Notes under the pieces: model-generated
Told to the model about the DNA's origin: nothing
Database searches by the model: none
Seen by the model: the letters and a program-made list of their open reading frames with translations, nothing else
Part shown: positions 37,954 to 46,415 of the stretch, one piece after another
Layout of the letters: every line of letters starts with the position of its first letter
How positions within the stretch are numbered: position 1 is the stretch's first letter
Assembly: GCF_030814995.1 (NCBI RefSeq)
Contig: NZ_JAUSVX010000007.1
Span: forward strand, 294,507 to 358,506
From: Labrys wisconsinensis
Lineage (GTDB): Bacteria; Pseudomonadota; Alphaproteobacteria; Rhizobiales; Labraceae
Length of the DNA stretch: 64,000 nt
Direction of reading: 5' to 3'
Translations under genes and position numbers: made by a program

Positions 37954-38387
37954 CACGACTCCTCGCGCACCTGCATGAAGAACTCGACCTTGGTCGCATC
38001 GGCCGCCGCGGCCGTCCGCTCCCGCCGCCGCCGGATCCGGTCCTGAAGGTCGGCGAGGACCGTGATGGCGCGGGCGTGGGCCTCGCCCGTGGTCTGCAGG
38101 ACGGCATCGAGCATGGCCGCGATCGCGGCATGGCGTCTGTCGCGGCCGGCCACGTAGGCCAGCCCGACAACGCCCCCCTCGATCGCCAGCGAACATCGCG
38201 TGACCGTCATTTCCCCAAGACCGAACAGGGCGCCGCCGCGGTTGGCCCGCCCGCGCACCATCACCGCGCCGGTCTCGGGAGACCGGATCCAGGAAAAGGA
38301 CGGCACGGGCGCGAACTCGGCCCAGTGGCGATCGAGATCGTCCGGTCGGGACAGCGCAAGAATTGTCATCCATTCGCTGCGGGTCAT
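37953..38387 (-). CDS. phnG: C-P lyase subunit PhnG
   Basis: 144 residues from ATG 38387 (MTRSEWMTILALSRPDDL), which fits the family start R..W...LA. Seen: VMVRGRANRGGALFGLGEMT, the core GR....G..F..GE pattern, and LAYVAGRDRRHAAIAAMLDA, ending with KVEFFMQVREES. An ATG at 38408 would add seven residues and has a badly placed ribosome site. First gene of phnG-H-I-J-M; phnK, phnL and phnN are missing from the window. Confidence 0.92.
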   Translation of the reverse strand: MTRSEWMTILALSRPDDLDRHWAEFAPVPSFSWIRSPETGAVMVRGRANRGGALFGLGEMTVTRCSLAIEGGVVGLAYVAGRDRRHAAIAAMLDAVLQTTGEAHARAITVLADLQDRIRRRRERTAAAADATKVEFFMQVREES

Positions 38388-38809
38388 CACAATGGCGACG
38401 CTCGACATCCTTGGGCCGCAGAGCACAGTTCTTTGGAAGATATCCGGCTTCGCAACAGGCGTATGAAGGCTCTTGGATCAATATTGCTGTTGTCCAACCT
38501 GTTTCGTCGGCCGAGCGGGACTTCCCCCGCATTCGGAAGCGGCACGACGGCCGGGCTCGAAGCCTCGGCGAACTCAGGCGGGCGTTGCCATCCATCGAGA
38601 ACGGATAGAATTTCACCCCATTCGAACGGCTCAATATCCATTGTCGGTGAAAATATCTTTGCAACTCGCAACGTCATGATGTAGTATAAACAGATACTGA
38701 AAGCTTTTATAAGTTAAACACTATTCAATATGCCAATTATGCCCACAGATATTCGATGCGACTACCTATATAAATCGCTCGAAAGCGCCAGCGCGCGAGG
38801 AGATCATCC
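38388..38809. promoter_or_regulatory. Divergent promoter region between phnG and the FAD oxidase
   Basis: About 420 bases, no gene supported. At 38452-38469, read on the minus strand, is CCTTCAT-N4-CTGTTGC, a weak match to the PhoB box (9 of 14 conserved bases) about 65 bases before phnG. The part at 38680-38780 is unusually AT-rich (AAAGCTTTTATAAGTTAAAC and CTATATAAATCG) and may hold the promoter of the oxidase gene, which has GAGGAG before its GTG start. Confidence 0.35.
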
Positions 38810-39889
38810 GTGGATATTGCTATCGTCGGAGCAGGAGTGGTCGGGTCCTCGATGGCCTTTCACCTGGCTCGGGCCGGGGCGAGCGTCACGGTCTATGAGG
38901 CGACGCGCCCGGGTGCCGGCGCCTCGGGGTGCAGCTTCGCCTGCATCAATGCCTTGGCAAAGCGGCCGCGCTTCTATTTCGAGGAGCACCGCGATGCGCG
39001 CCGATATCTGCAGGAACTGCTCCGGGACCTCGACGCAAGTCATCTCCTGCATCTCGGGGGCACGGTGCGATGGGCGGCGGGCGCCGGCGAGCAGGCGCAG
39101 CTGGAAGGCCTGGCGGGCGAGGTGGCGAACTGGGGCGAGACTGTTCAATGGTTGAGCGCCCGGGCGTTCGCGCAAGTCGAGCCGGACCTCGCCATCCCCG
39201 CGACGGCCGACGTCCTGCTTCTGCCGGACGAGGGTTGGCTCGATCTGCTGCGGTTCTCGGCGCTGCTGCTGAGGGCGGCGGCGAATGCCGGCGCCGATGT
39301 CCGGTGGCCGGATCCGGTCGTCGCCCTGGAGCCGAGGGGCGGGCAGATCCACGTCACCTCTTCGATGGAGTCCCGCGCCTTCGACTGCGCGGTCCTTGCC
39401 GGTGGACCATGGATGTCGGATCTGTCCGTCCTGGGCGTCAGGGCCGTGCCGGTCACGGTCGAGCCGGGGTTGCTGATCACGACCTCCCCGCTCGCCGTCG
39501 ACCTCCGGCATGTCGTCTATGCCGGCGCGATCCATGTTCGCTCCGACGGGAGCGGCCGGCTGATGGCGGGCTCGGCCGCGATCGGCATCGACGACGCGCC
39601 AGCGCTGATGTCCGGCCTGGGCGAGATTGTTCCGATCTGTCGGAGGCTTGCGCCCGAGTCGGTCCGCATCGGCCTGCGCGCGGTGCCACGCGATGGGCTG
39701 CCGATTGTCGGCCATCTGCCCGACGAGCCCCGCATCTACGTCGCGTCCATGCACAGCGGTGCCAATCTCGCCGCCCATGTGACGCGCTTCGCGGCAGCCG
39801 AGATCCTGCAGCAGCAGGCGAGCGGGGCTCTCCAGCACTACCGGCCGGAGCGGTTCGCGGCTGACCCCGGCCTCGTCGCCGGGAATTGA
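38810..39889 (+). CDS. FAD-dependent amine/amino-acid oxidase (DAO family)
   Basis: 359 residues, GTG start with GAGGAG. Seen: N-terminal IAIVGAGVVGSSMAFHLARA (GxGxxG) and VYEATRPGAGASGCSFACIN, the glycine oxidase / DadA layout, and C-terminal VRIGLRAVPRDGLPIVGHLP followed by HSGANLAAHVTRFAA. Probably oxidises an amine or N-alkylated amino compound in the cytoplasm. It lies between the C-P lyase and PEP-mutase operons; related flavin oxidases act on glycine, glyphosate or N-alkyl aminoethylphosphonate, so an aminophosphonate substrate is an inference from context only. Confidence 0.85.
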   Translation: MDIAIVGAGVVGSSMAFHLARAGASVTVYEATRPGAGASGCSFACINALAKRPRFYFEEHRDARRYLQELLRDLDASHLLHLGGTVRWAAGAGEQAQLEGLAGEVANWGETVQWLSARAFAQVEPDLAIPATADVLLLPDEGWLDLLRFSALLLRAAANAGADVRWPDPVVALEPRGGQIHVTSSMESRAFDCAVLAGGPWMSDLSVLGVRAVPVTVEPGLLITTSPLAVDLRHVVYAGAIHVRSDGSGRLMAGSAAIGIDDAPALMSGLGEIVPICRRLAPESVRIGLRAVPRDGLPIVGHLPDEPRIYVASMHSGANLAAHVTRFAAAEILQQQASGALQHYRPERFAADPGLVAGN

Positions 39890-39921
39890 ACCGGGGCAAG
39901 GACCCCGATGGCGGTTGAACA

Positions 39922-40908
39922 TCAGCATTTGCCGCGATCGGCCTCGATGCCGACGCGACGCAGGCTGCCGGCCATGGCCGTGCCTCGACCCTGCCGGGCA
40001 TCCGCGCGCTTGCCGAGGTGGGGGATCACGCTGCCGGCGACGACCACTGAAATGCCCGCAGCTTCCACCGGTCCCGGAGCGCGGCCCGAGACGGCAACCG
40101 CGACGATCGCGCCAAGGCCGGGCCCCACGGCTGCGTAGAGCGACACCCACGCCACGTCGATCCGCGAGAGCGCGAAGCTATAGGCGAGGTAGCTCGCTGC
40201 CGACGACACGAAGATCAGAAAAGCGAACGACGGCCAAAGGCCTGGGAGCGCGGGGAGGCCCGAGACATCGCCGACGAGTACCAGGCCAAGGCCGGTGAGC
40301 AAGGCCCCGCCGGTCACCTGCAGGGATGCCGCCCGATGCCACGGCAGCACGACCGTGTTCAGGTGACGGCTGATCGCAGGCCCGACGGCAGCGCACGCGA
40401 TGGCGGCTAGAACAAGGGCGAATCCGGCGGCCTGGTTGGCACCGACCGGATTGCGCTGGACTGCGAGGAGGACGAGCCCGGCAAAACTGACGGCGAGGCC
40501 GTATTTCAGGGTGCTTGGCGGCCTCTCGCCCAGCAGGATCACGCCGACGAAGGCGGTTGCGGGAGGCTGCAAGGCCCATAGCAGGACCAAGGTCACACTG
40601 TCGAGCCGGGCCGCGCCCGCCACGTTCAACAGGAGAACCACGCCGGGCTGCAGCAGGCCCAGGCCAAGGCCTTTGGCCAGGGCGCCGGGTGCAATGCTTC
40701 CTTCTTTCCACAACATGAAGCTGATCAGCCAAAGCACGATGGCGCTACAGCCGAGCTGAACGCTCAGAATGTGCAGGACGGAGATAGACTCCGTAAGGCT
40801 CTTTTGAACGAGGAAGCCAATCGGAGCGATACCAAAGGAGAACATGGCGGCAAAATGGCCGCTGGAAGCCGCCCATCCCGGCGATCGCAGCTCGAGGTGT
40901 CTTTCCAT
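39922..40908 (-). CDS. DMT superfamily (EamA) transporter, last gene of the PEP-mutase operon
   Basis: 328 residues, about ten membrane helices in two EamA repeats (about 20-150, 165-300). Seen: FGIAPIGFLVQKSLTESISV, LWALQPPATAFVGVILLGER and PSTLKYGLAVSFAGLVLLAV for repeat 1, and LAYSFALSRIDVAWVSLYAA and GPGLGAIVAVAVSGRAPG for repeat 2. The C-terminal 30 residues are polar and basic. Starts 72 bases after the methyltransferase stop with only a weak ribosome site. Position at the operon end suggests export of the product or an intermediate. Confidence 0.87.
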   Translation of the reverse strand: MERHLELRSPGWAASSGHFAAMFSFGIAPIGFLVQKSLTESISVLHILSVQLGCSAIVLWLISFMLWKEGSIAPGALAKGLGLGLLQPGVVLLLNVAGAARLDSVTLVLLWALQPPATAFVGVILLGERPPSTLKYGLAVSFAGLVLLAVQRNPVGANQAAGFALVLAAIACAAVGPAISRHLNTVVLPWHRAASLQVTGGALLTGLGLVLVGDVSGLPALPGLWPSFAFLIFVSSAASYLAYSFALSRIDVAWVSLYAAVGPGLGAIVAVAVSGRAPGPVEAAGISVVVAGSVIPHLGKRADARQGRGTAMAGSLRRVGIEADRGKC

Positions 40909-40980
40909 CGTTCAACAACTCGGGTATCGCAGGTGACGTCTTCGTGGCACGACGTAGAAGACGGCGACTGCATGGGCTCT

Positions 40981-41769
40981 CTAGAGAGGAATGAGCGTAA
41001 CCGTTACGGTCGCTTCGGATTCCAAGACGGTATCGCGTCGACCGGCATAGTGTTCATCGGCCCAGAGCTCCATTCCCCGCATCATGCGCTCGTAGACATC
41101 ATCGGGGATGTCCCAGCAGATGCTGACGATTCGCTCACGGAACATGCTCAGGAGCTCTTCGATTGTCGCTTGCACCGGCCAGCGCGCAAGGATGATGGTC
41201 GTCGTGGATGCGCGCGGCACGCCGAGATGGGCCAGAACGCCCTCGAGCCCCCCGGAAAAGCCCCGATGCAGGCGGCCGGCCCCGTATTCCAAGGCGAGCA
41301 GTTGCCATTCGATGTCGAAGGCGCGCCGCAGGATCGTGGTCGTCTCGGATTCGAAGATGTAGAGACCACCGGGTTTGACGACACGACAGATTTCGTTCAG
41401 GACGCCTCGCCAATCCGGTACGCAATGCAGCATGCCCGCGGTTATGGCCACATCATGCGAGGCATCCGGCAGGGGAAGCGCCGTGCCGTCAGCCTCGATC
41501 AGGTCCATCCGGGCGGCTGTTCCGTCGAGTTTGCGCCGCAACTGCGACAACATGCGCGGCGAAATATCGATGCCGGTGTAGGGATAGCCGCGCTTTGCGA
41601 TCGGCAGCGCAAAGCGGCCGGTGCCGATTCCCGGTTCGATGAAGCGGGCGCCCGGAGGAACACCCGCCGCGGCGAGAATCCCGCTGGCGATCGTCTCGTC
41701 GACACCGATGGGGAATCCGCGTGTCGCATCATATCGCTCCGCGATCACGTCGAAGGAAACACCGCTCAT
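40981..41769 (-). CDS. SAM-dependent methyltransferase (second of two)
   Basis: 262 residues, class I methyltransferase. Seen: FIEPGIGTGRFALPIAKRGY (motif I) and YTGIDISPRMLSQLRRKL, LIEADGTALPLPDASHDVAI, and VLNEICRVVKPGGLYIFES. The C-terminal half is a helical cap (WPVQATIEELLSMFRERIVS). ATG 41769 is preceded by GGAGG. Not closely like the neighbouring methyltransferase, so they should act on different substrates or steps. In this operon N- or O-methylation of a phosphonate intermediate is a reasonable guess. Confidence 0.87.
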   Translation of the reverse strand: MSGVSFDVIAERYDATRGFPIGVDETIASGILAAAGVPPGARFIEPGIGTGRFALPIAKRGYPYTGIDISPRMLSQLRRKLDGTAARMDLIEADGTALPLPDASHDVAITAGMLHCVPDWRGVLNEICRVVKPGGLYIFESETTTILRRAFDIEWQLLALEYGAGRLHRGFSGGLEGVLAHLGVPRASTTTIILARWPVQATIEELLSMFRERIVSICWDIPDDVYERMMRGMELWADEHYAGRRDTVLESEATVTVTLIPL

Positions 41770-41875
41770 GACTGGCACGCCTCCGCAATCGGTCTGACAA
41801 CGCCGCCGCATGGATGGTGTCGTCGGCTCGGAGGGGCCGATGCCGATCGGCGCCGGCCCACGACGGCCGGCACGC

Positions 41876-42712
41876 TCACCCCTTGCTGGCGAAGATCGCC
41901 TCCGTCTGATAGGGCAGCGAGATATGTCCCGACGCATCGCGATAGCGATCGAAGAGCGCGAGAGCCTCGTTCACCAATCCATCGTGCCCGTCCGACTTGA
42001 TCGCCTTCTGGACGACGGTCGACGAGAGCACCAGCCCGCGCATGGCATTCCGGTCGAAGGACTCACGCCATAGCCAGGATTTTCGAGCGACATCGGTGAA
42101 TTCCGGCCGCTGCAGGAGCTCGTCTTCGAGCTCGACCTCTTCATAGGTTCCGCGACTGTTCGGGCGACGGTCGCGCTCATAGTCCGCCACGCGGCTTTCG
42201 AGGAGAGCGAGATAGGCCGGCAGGAAATCGCTTTCCGCGTAGCGGAACTTGTTGTGGACGAGGGCGAGCAGGCCTTTCGGCTGCAGCACGCGCGCGACCT
42301 CGCGATAGAAGGGCGGCCGGTCGAACCGCGGTGCGGCGCCGGCCGCGCAGACAACCTGGATCGACCCGTCCTCGAAGGGCAGGTCCTCCGCAAGGCCGTC
42401 GACATAGCGGATGGAGCGCTCACCACCCCCGCCGAGCTCGACGGCCCGCCGCCGCATGTCGGCATTCGGCTCGAGCCCGACCACCTGCATGGACGGCGCC
42501 AGACGCTCCGCGAGAAGGCGCGTGAACAGCCCTGTGCCGCAGCCGATGTCGACGGCCACGTCCGCCGTGGACGTGCCGGCCGGGCGGCGCCGGTTGATCT
42601 CCGCGACCGCCTCCGCCGAATAGGCGGGACGATGGTCGTAGAACTCGGCTATCCCGTCAAACTCGGTCCACTGATTGACGTCGCTGCGGGTGCTGATGGT
42701 CGTCGCGAGCAT
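41876..42712 (-). CDS. SAM-dependent methyltransferase (first of two)
   Basis: 278 residues. Starts FDGIAEFYDHRPAYSAEAVA, then motif I VAVDIGCGTGLFTRLLAERL, GLEPNADMRRRAVELG, DGLAEDLPFEDGSIQVV, and REVARVLQPKGLLALVHNKF. The pattern is that of the methyltransferase 11 group that includes trans-aconitate-type enzymes. GGAGG precedes the ATG. Gap of 63 bases to the aminotransferase upstream and 106 to the next methyltransferase. Substrate unknown. Confidence 0.88.
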   Translation of the reverse strand: MLATTISTRSDVNQWTEFDGIAEFYDHRPAYSAEAVAEINRRRPAGTSTADVAVDIGCGTGLFTRLLAERLAPSMQVVGLEPNADMRRRAVELGGGGERSIRYVDGLAEDLPFEDGSIQVVCAAGAAPRFDRPPFYREVARVLQPKGLLALVHNKFRYAESDFLPAYLALLESRVADYERDRRPNSRGTYEEVELEDELLQRPEFTDVARKSWLWRESFDRNAMRGLVLSSTVVQKAIKSDGHDGLVNEALALFDRYRDASGHISLPYQTEAIFASKG

Positions 42713-42775
42713 TGGAGACCTCCGTCACATGAGATGGCCGGGCTGGGCCGACCGGGATCGCCCGTTCTTCGCCGG

Positions 42776-43921
42776 TCAAGTCGACGATACGGCGAGGACG
42801 TCGTGGTGATGGCCGTGGGGAAGAAGCGCGGCGACGCGCCTCAGCGCCTCGTCGAGCTCCGCACGGTCGCTCTGCTTGCCGATGGTCAGCCGGACGGCGG
42901 GGACCTCATGCGCGCTTTCGGTCGCGAAGGACCGGCTGCCCTGCACGATGACGCCCGCCTGTTCCAGCGCATGGACGAATTCGACCGAGGATCCGCGGCC
43001 GGCCGGGACGGCGAGCCAGACATGCAGGGCTTCGGGCTTCGTCATGTGCGGAAAGCCGGCCAGAGCCGCGGCGACGATGCGCTGGCGCGCCGCGGTCTCG
43101 TCCCGGATGTCGTTCAGGACCCGCTGCGCCGCACCGCTGCGGATCCATCTGGCCGCAACCGCCGCCTGAAGCGGCGCCGGGAACCAGGTCGACATCAGCC
43201 GGAGCGGCTGCACGATCTTCTCGGCCAGCCGCGCGCTGGGGGCGAGCACGTAGCTGATCCGCAGGCCGGTCGCGACGCATTTGGCCAGTCCCGCCGCATA
43301 ATAGGCGACATCCGGCGCCAGGGCCGCGATCGGCGGCGGCGCCTCGCGGGGCAGCAGGCCGTAGACGTCGTCTTCGACGATCGGGACACCGTGCCGACGC
43401 GCCACTGCGGCAAGCTCCAGCCGCCGCACCTGCCCCATGATGGCCGTGGTCGGATTCTGCAGGGTCGGCATCACGAACAGGGCGCTGGGGCGCTCCTTCC
43501 GGCAGATGCTGTCGAAATCGTCCGGAAGCGCCCCCTCGCCGTCCATGGCGACCGTTGTGGTCCGCATGCCGAGCAGCCGCGCATAGGCGTGGATGCCGTG
43601 ATAGGTCAGCCGCTCCGTCACCAGCAGGCCGTCCCGCCCGACGAGCCCGGCAAAGAGCAGGAACAGCGCGTTCTGCGTGCCATTGGTCACGATGACCCGG
43701 TTCGGGTCCGGCACCTCGCGCAACCGCATCGCCAGCCAGGCGGCGCCCGCGGTGCGATCGCTCTCGAAGCCGGCGAAGCGATGGTGCCGAAGCAGGCTAT
43801 CCGCTTCATCGTCCGCCTCGATCTCACGCAACGTGTCTTTGAGAAGATCCCCGAGATAGGGCGGCATCGGCGGCGTCGTGCGCGTGAGATCGATGACCTT
43901 GGTGATCTGGCTTCCGTCCAT
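42776..43921 (-). CDS. PLP-dependent aminotransferase related to the MocR C-terminal domain
   Basis: 381 residues, fold type I. Seen: TTPPMPPYLGDLLKDTLREI at the N-terminus, RVIVTNGTQNALFLLF, PTLQNPTTAIMG, VEDDVYGLL (D184/D185, Y187), and the Schiff-base Lys K214 in AAGLAKCVATGLRISYVLAP. This is the MocR/2-aminoadipate aminotransferase branch, but the GntR DNA-binding domain is absent, so it is an enzyme. TGGAGG precedes ATG 43921. In the operon it may transaminate a phosphono-oxo acid or aldehyde. Confidence 0.88.
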   Translation of the reverse strand: MDGSQITKVIDLTRTTPPMPPYLGDLLKDTLREIEADDEADSLLRHHRFAGFESDRTAGAAWLAMRLREVPDPNRVIVTNGTQNALFLLFAGLVGRDGLLVTERLTYHGIHAYARLLGMRTTTVAMDGEGALPDDFDSICRKERPSALFVMPTLQNPTTAIMGQVRRLELAAVARRHGVPIVEDDVYGLLPREAPPPIAALAPDVAYYAAGLAKCVATGLRISYVLAPSARLAEKIVQPLRLMSTWFPAPLQAAVAARWIRSGAAQRVLNDIRDETAARQRIVAAALAGFPHMTKPEALHVWLAVPAGRGSSVEFVHALEQAGVIVQGSRSFATESAHEVPAVRLTIGKQSDRAELDEALRRVAALLPHGHHHDVLAVSST

Positions 43922-43971
43922 GCTTGCCTCCAACTGTTCAGGGCCGCCACGGCGCGCCTTCGTGCGGCGCG

Positions 43972-44862
43972 TCACTGGCAGGCGGACCGCCCGCCATCGA
44001 CGTTGAGGATCTGTCCGGTCACGAAGCCGGCAGCCGGCGAGCCAAGGAACAGGACCGCCGCAGCCACGTCGGCCGGTTGCGCCAGACGCCCGAGCGGGAT
44101 CGGCGTGACGGCCCGCTGCAGCCAGGACGGGTCAGCGGCGAGGCTGCGGTTCTTGTTGGTCAGGACCGGACCGGGCGCGACGCCGTTGACGGTGATGCCG
44201 TAAGGGGCGAGCTCGGCGGCATGCTGCCTGACGAGCAGCGCCAGGCCGCCCTTGGCGCAGCAGAAGGCGGAATAGCCGCGCCCGCTGAGGCCGAGCATCG
44301 CCCGCAGAGACAGGAGATGGATGTGCCTGCCGCCCTGCGCCGCCGCCACCTGCCGGGCGGCGACGGCCTGCGCCAGGAACATCGCCGCCTTGAGATTGAC
44401 CTGATAAACCTGATCAAAGGCCTCCTCGGTGACCTCGAGCAGAGGCTGCTCTCGCTGCACGCCGAGACAGTTGACGAGCAGATCGATGCTCCCATGCTCG
44501 CGCACGGTTTCGTCGACGACGGCGCGGAAGCTCTCTGGGCGCCGCGCCTCGAGCACGATACCGGAAGCCGACGTCCCGGCCTGGCGGGCGAGACCGCCGG
44601 CGACCTTCATGGTCCGGGCGGCATCGTGGCCGGCGATCGCCACGGCAGCGCCATTCGCCGCCAGCGCCGAGGCGACGGCTCGCCCGATCTCCCCGTAGCC
44701 GCCCGCCACCAGCGCCACCTTGCCGGCGAGATCGAAGAGCGCCATGCGATCGAGGCCCCGCGTCAGGTCGGCGGCAAGATCCTCCCCGTCCGGACAGGTC
44801 GCCGCAACGCTCGCCGGCGCCTCGAACCGCGCCTGCGTCCCGGTCGGCGTTCCCGCGCTCAT
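43972..44862 (-). CDS. SDR family oxidoreductase of the PEP-mutase operon
   Basis: 296 residues. A 45-residue N-terminal extension (SAGTPTGTQARFEAPASVAA and on) precedes a normal SDR core: VALVAGGYGEIGRAVASALA, NCLGVQ in place of NNAG, active Ser in LLSLRAMLG, YSAFCCAKGG with Tyr and Lys, and GQILNVDGG. ATG 44862 overlaps the stop of the SelA-like gene (ATGA), which favours this start over ATG 44745. It may reduce a phosphono-aldehyde or oxo acid. The N-terminal extension and NCLG are unusual. Confidence 0.87.
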   Translation of the reverse strand: MSAGTPTGTQARFEAPASVAATCPDGEDLAADLTRGLDRMALFDLAGKVALVAGGYGEIGRAVASALAANGAAVAIAGHDAARTMKVAGGLARQAGTSASGIVLEARRPESFRAVVDETVREHGSIDLLVNCLGVQREQPLLEVTEEAFDQVYQVNLKAAMFLAQAVAARQVAAAQGGRHIHLLSLRAMLGLSGRGYSAFCCAKGGLALLVRQHAAELAPYGITVNGVAPGPVLTNKNRSLAADPSWLQRAVTPIPLGRLAQPADVAAAVLFLGSPAAGFVTGQILNVDGGRSACQ

Positions 44863-46415
44863 GCCATCCGCACCGCTCGCCATCGCGCCTCTCCGAATTG
44901 ACCGATGAAGACCGGCCCCCTGTGCTCGTCGGCCGCAGCTCCAAGACGGACCGTGCCGTGCAGCGCGCCGTCGGGCGCCGCCATGCCCTCGAAGCTGTAG
45001 TAGTGGGACATCGGCACGTGCCGGTGCACGGCCGTGAACGAGACCCGGCGGCCTGCGACATGGCCCGACACCGAGCCGGTCGAACCGGCCGCAACCTGCT
45101 CGCCACCCAACCGGTCGCCGTGCTGGGCAAGGCGCAGCCGATCGCCACGATCCCGGTGGAGGAAGGCGATCGACAGCTGCCATTCGCCGGTCAGGTCGGT
45201 TTCAGCGGCCGGCGCCTCGGCGACGGCGCGGCGACGGCCCCCCTCGCCCAAGGCGCGCGCCAGCATTCGCGCGACCAGCAGAACCTCGTCGTCCCCATGC
45301 AGATTGAAGGCATCGAGAACGACGAAGTCCTCACCGGCCCAGAAATCATGGATCAGGACCCGCGGCGAGGATGCCAGCAGAGCCCGGCGAAGATCCTCGC
45401 CGGTCCGCGACGAGGCCGCGCGGGTCCAGGACACGCGCAGCCGCGGGACCGAGACCGAGGCCCCCGCCGGGATCAGGGTGGTGGCGATGCCCGGCGCGCC
45501 CGCCAGCGCGTCGGCGAGCAGGGTCAGGCGACGGGTGCAGAGCGCTTCTTCGTGCGCGCCGGCCGCGCCGGCCATGTCTCCCAACCGAAACCAGCGTTCG
45601 ACGGCGGCGATCGCCCCGACGATCTCCTCCTTGCCGACCTTCATCGGGCGGCCGAAGGCCTGATGGGGGGCCCCGTTGAGCCAGGCCGCCCGACAGAGCG
45701 GCCCTGACCCGAGCAGGAGCCCGGTCGATTGCGGCCCGCGCAGATATTTCCCGCAGGAATAGGCGACGAGGCTGGCGCCCCGGCTGAGCCATCTGTCGGG
45801 GCGATCCGGCCGCAGGCCGGCCGCGTCGACCAGGATAGGCACGTTCGCCTTGCGGGCGAGCGGGACGATGTCGTGCAGCGGCAGCAGCGTCTGCGGCCCT
45901 GACCGTCCCAGCACGCAGATCATGACGACCTTGTCGTCGATCACGGCGGCGAGCTCGGCCACGCTGGCGACGGCGACGATTTCGGCGCCGGCCATCCGGA
46001 TGGCGCCGTCATAGTCGAAACGCTGGTCCGCCGGAATGACGACCCGGTTCGGCGCGCCCTGGACGTGCGGCAGGCGCAGCATCAGCGCGGGGTCGTTCCC
46101 GGCGATGCAGGCGGCGGTCGCGAGCGCCAGCGCCGCGGCCGAGCCCGCGGTCACGATGCCCCATTCCGCCCCGGTCAGCTCGGCGACCCGCCGGCCCGCG
46201 CCCTCGGCGAGCTCGTCGAGATCGACGAACGCGTCGGCCGCCGCCGCCATCGCCGCGAGGACGTCCGGCGCGGGACTGCTGCCGCCATGGTTGGTCCGCA
46301 CGCCGGCGCAATTGATCACCGGCTCGACGCCGAGCGCCCGATAGATCCAGCCGGGCCGGCGATCCGCCGGCGCGGGCCGCCCGGCCGGTCGAGCCCGAGG
46401 GACGAGGATATCCAT
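44859..46415 (-). CDS. SelA-like PLP enzyme fused to a C-terminal beta-rich domain
   Basis: 518 residues. Domain 1 (about 20-395) has the SelA/DgaE-like PLP fold: LGVEPVINCAGVRTNHGGSS, LAEGAGRRVAELTGAEWGIV, TAGSAAALALATAACIAGND, ILVDAAG (D197), and K223 in YSCGKYLRGPQSTGLL. Domain 2 (about 410-518) starts DLTGEWQLSIAFLHRDRGDR and ends GPVFIGQFGEARWRAVRMA, with repeated G-x-V/W strands like a lipocalin-type barrel. ATG 46415 shares a base with the preceding stop. Activity is not known; relatives are ammonia-lyases and selenocysteine synthase-like enzymes. Confidence 0.85.
   Translation of the reverse strand: MDILVPRARPAGRPAPADRRPGWIYRALGVEPVINCAGVRTNHGGSSPAPDVLAAMAAAADAFVDLDELAEGAGRRVAELTGAEWGIVTAGSAAALALATAACIAGNDPALMLRLPHVQGAPNRVVIPADQRFDYDGAIRMAGAEIVAVASVAELAAVIDDKVVMICVLGRSGPQTLLPLHDIVPLARKANVPILVDAAGLRPDRPDRWLSRGASLVAYSCGKYLRGPQSTGLLLGSGPLCRAAWLNGAPHQAFGRPMKVGKEEIVGAIAAVERWFRLGDMAGAAGAHEEALCTRRLTLLADALAGAPGIATTLIPAGASVSVPRLRVSWTRAASSRTGEDLRRALLASSPRVLIHDFWAGEDFVVLDAFNLHGDDEVLLVARMLARALGEGGRRRAVAEAPAAETDLTGEWQLSIAFLHRDRGDRLRLAQHGDRLGGEQVAAGSTGSVSGHVAGRRVSFTAVHRHVPMSHYYSFEGMAAPDGALHGTVRLGAAADEHRGPVFIGQFGEARWRAVRMA

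Noticed and set aside
38452..38469. PhoB box in front of phnG as a firm feature
   Set aside because: Only 9 of 14 conserved positions match; kept as a weak note in the intergenic entry.
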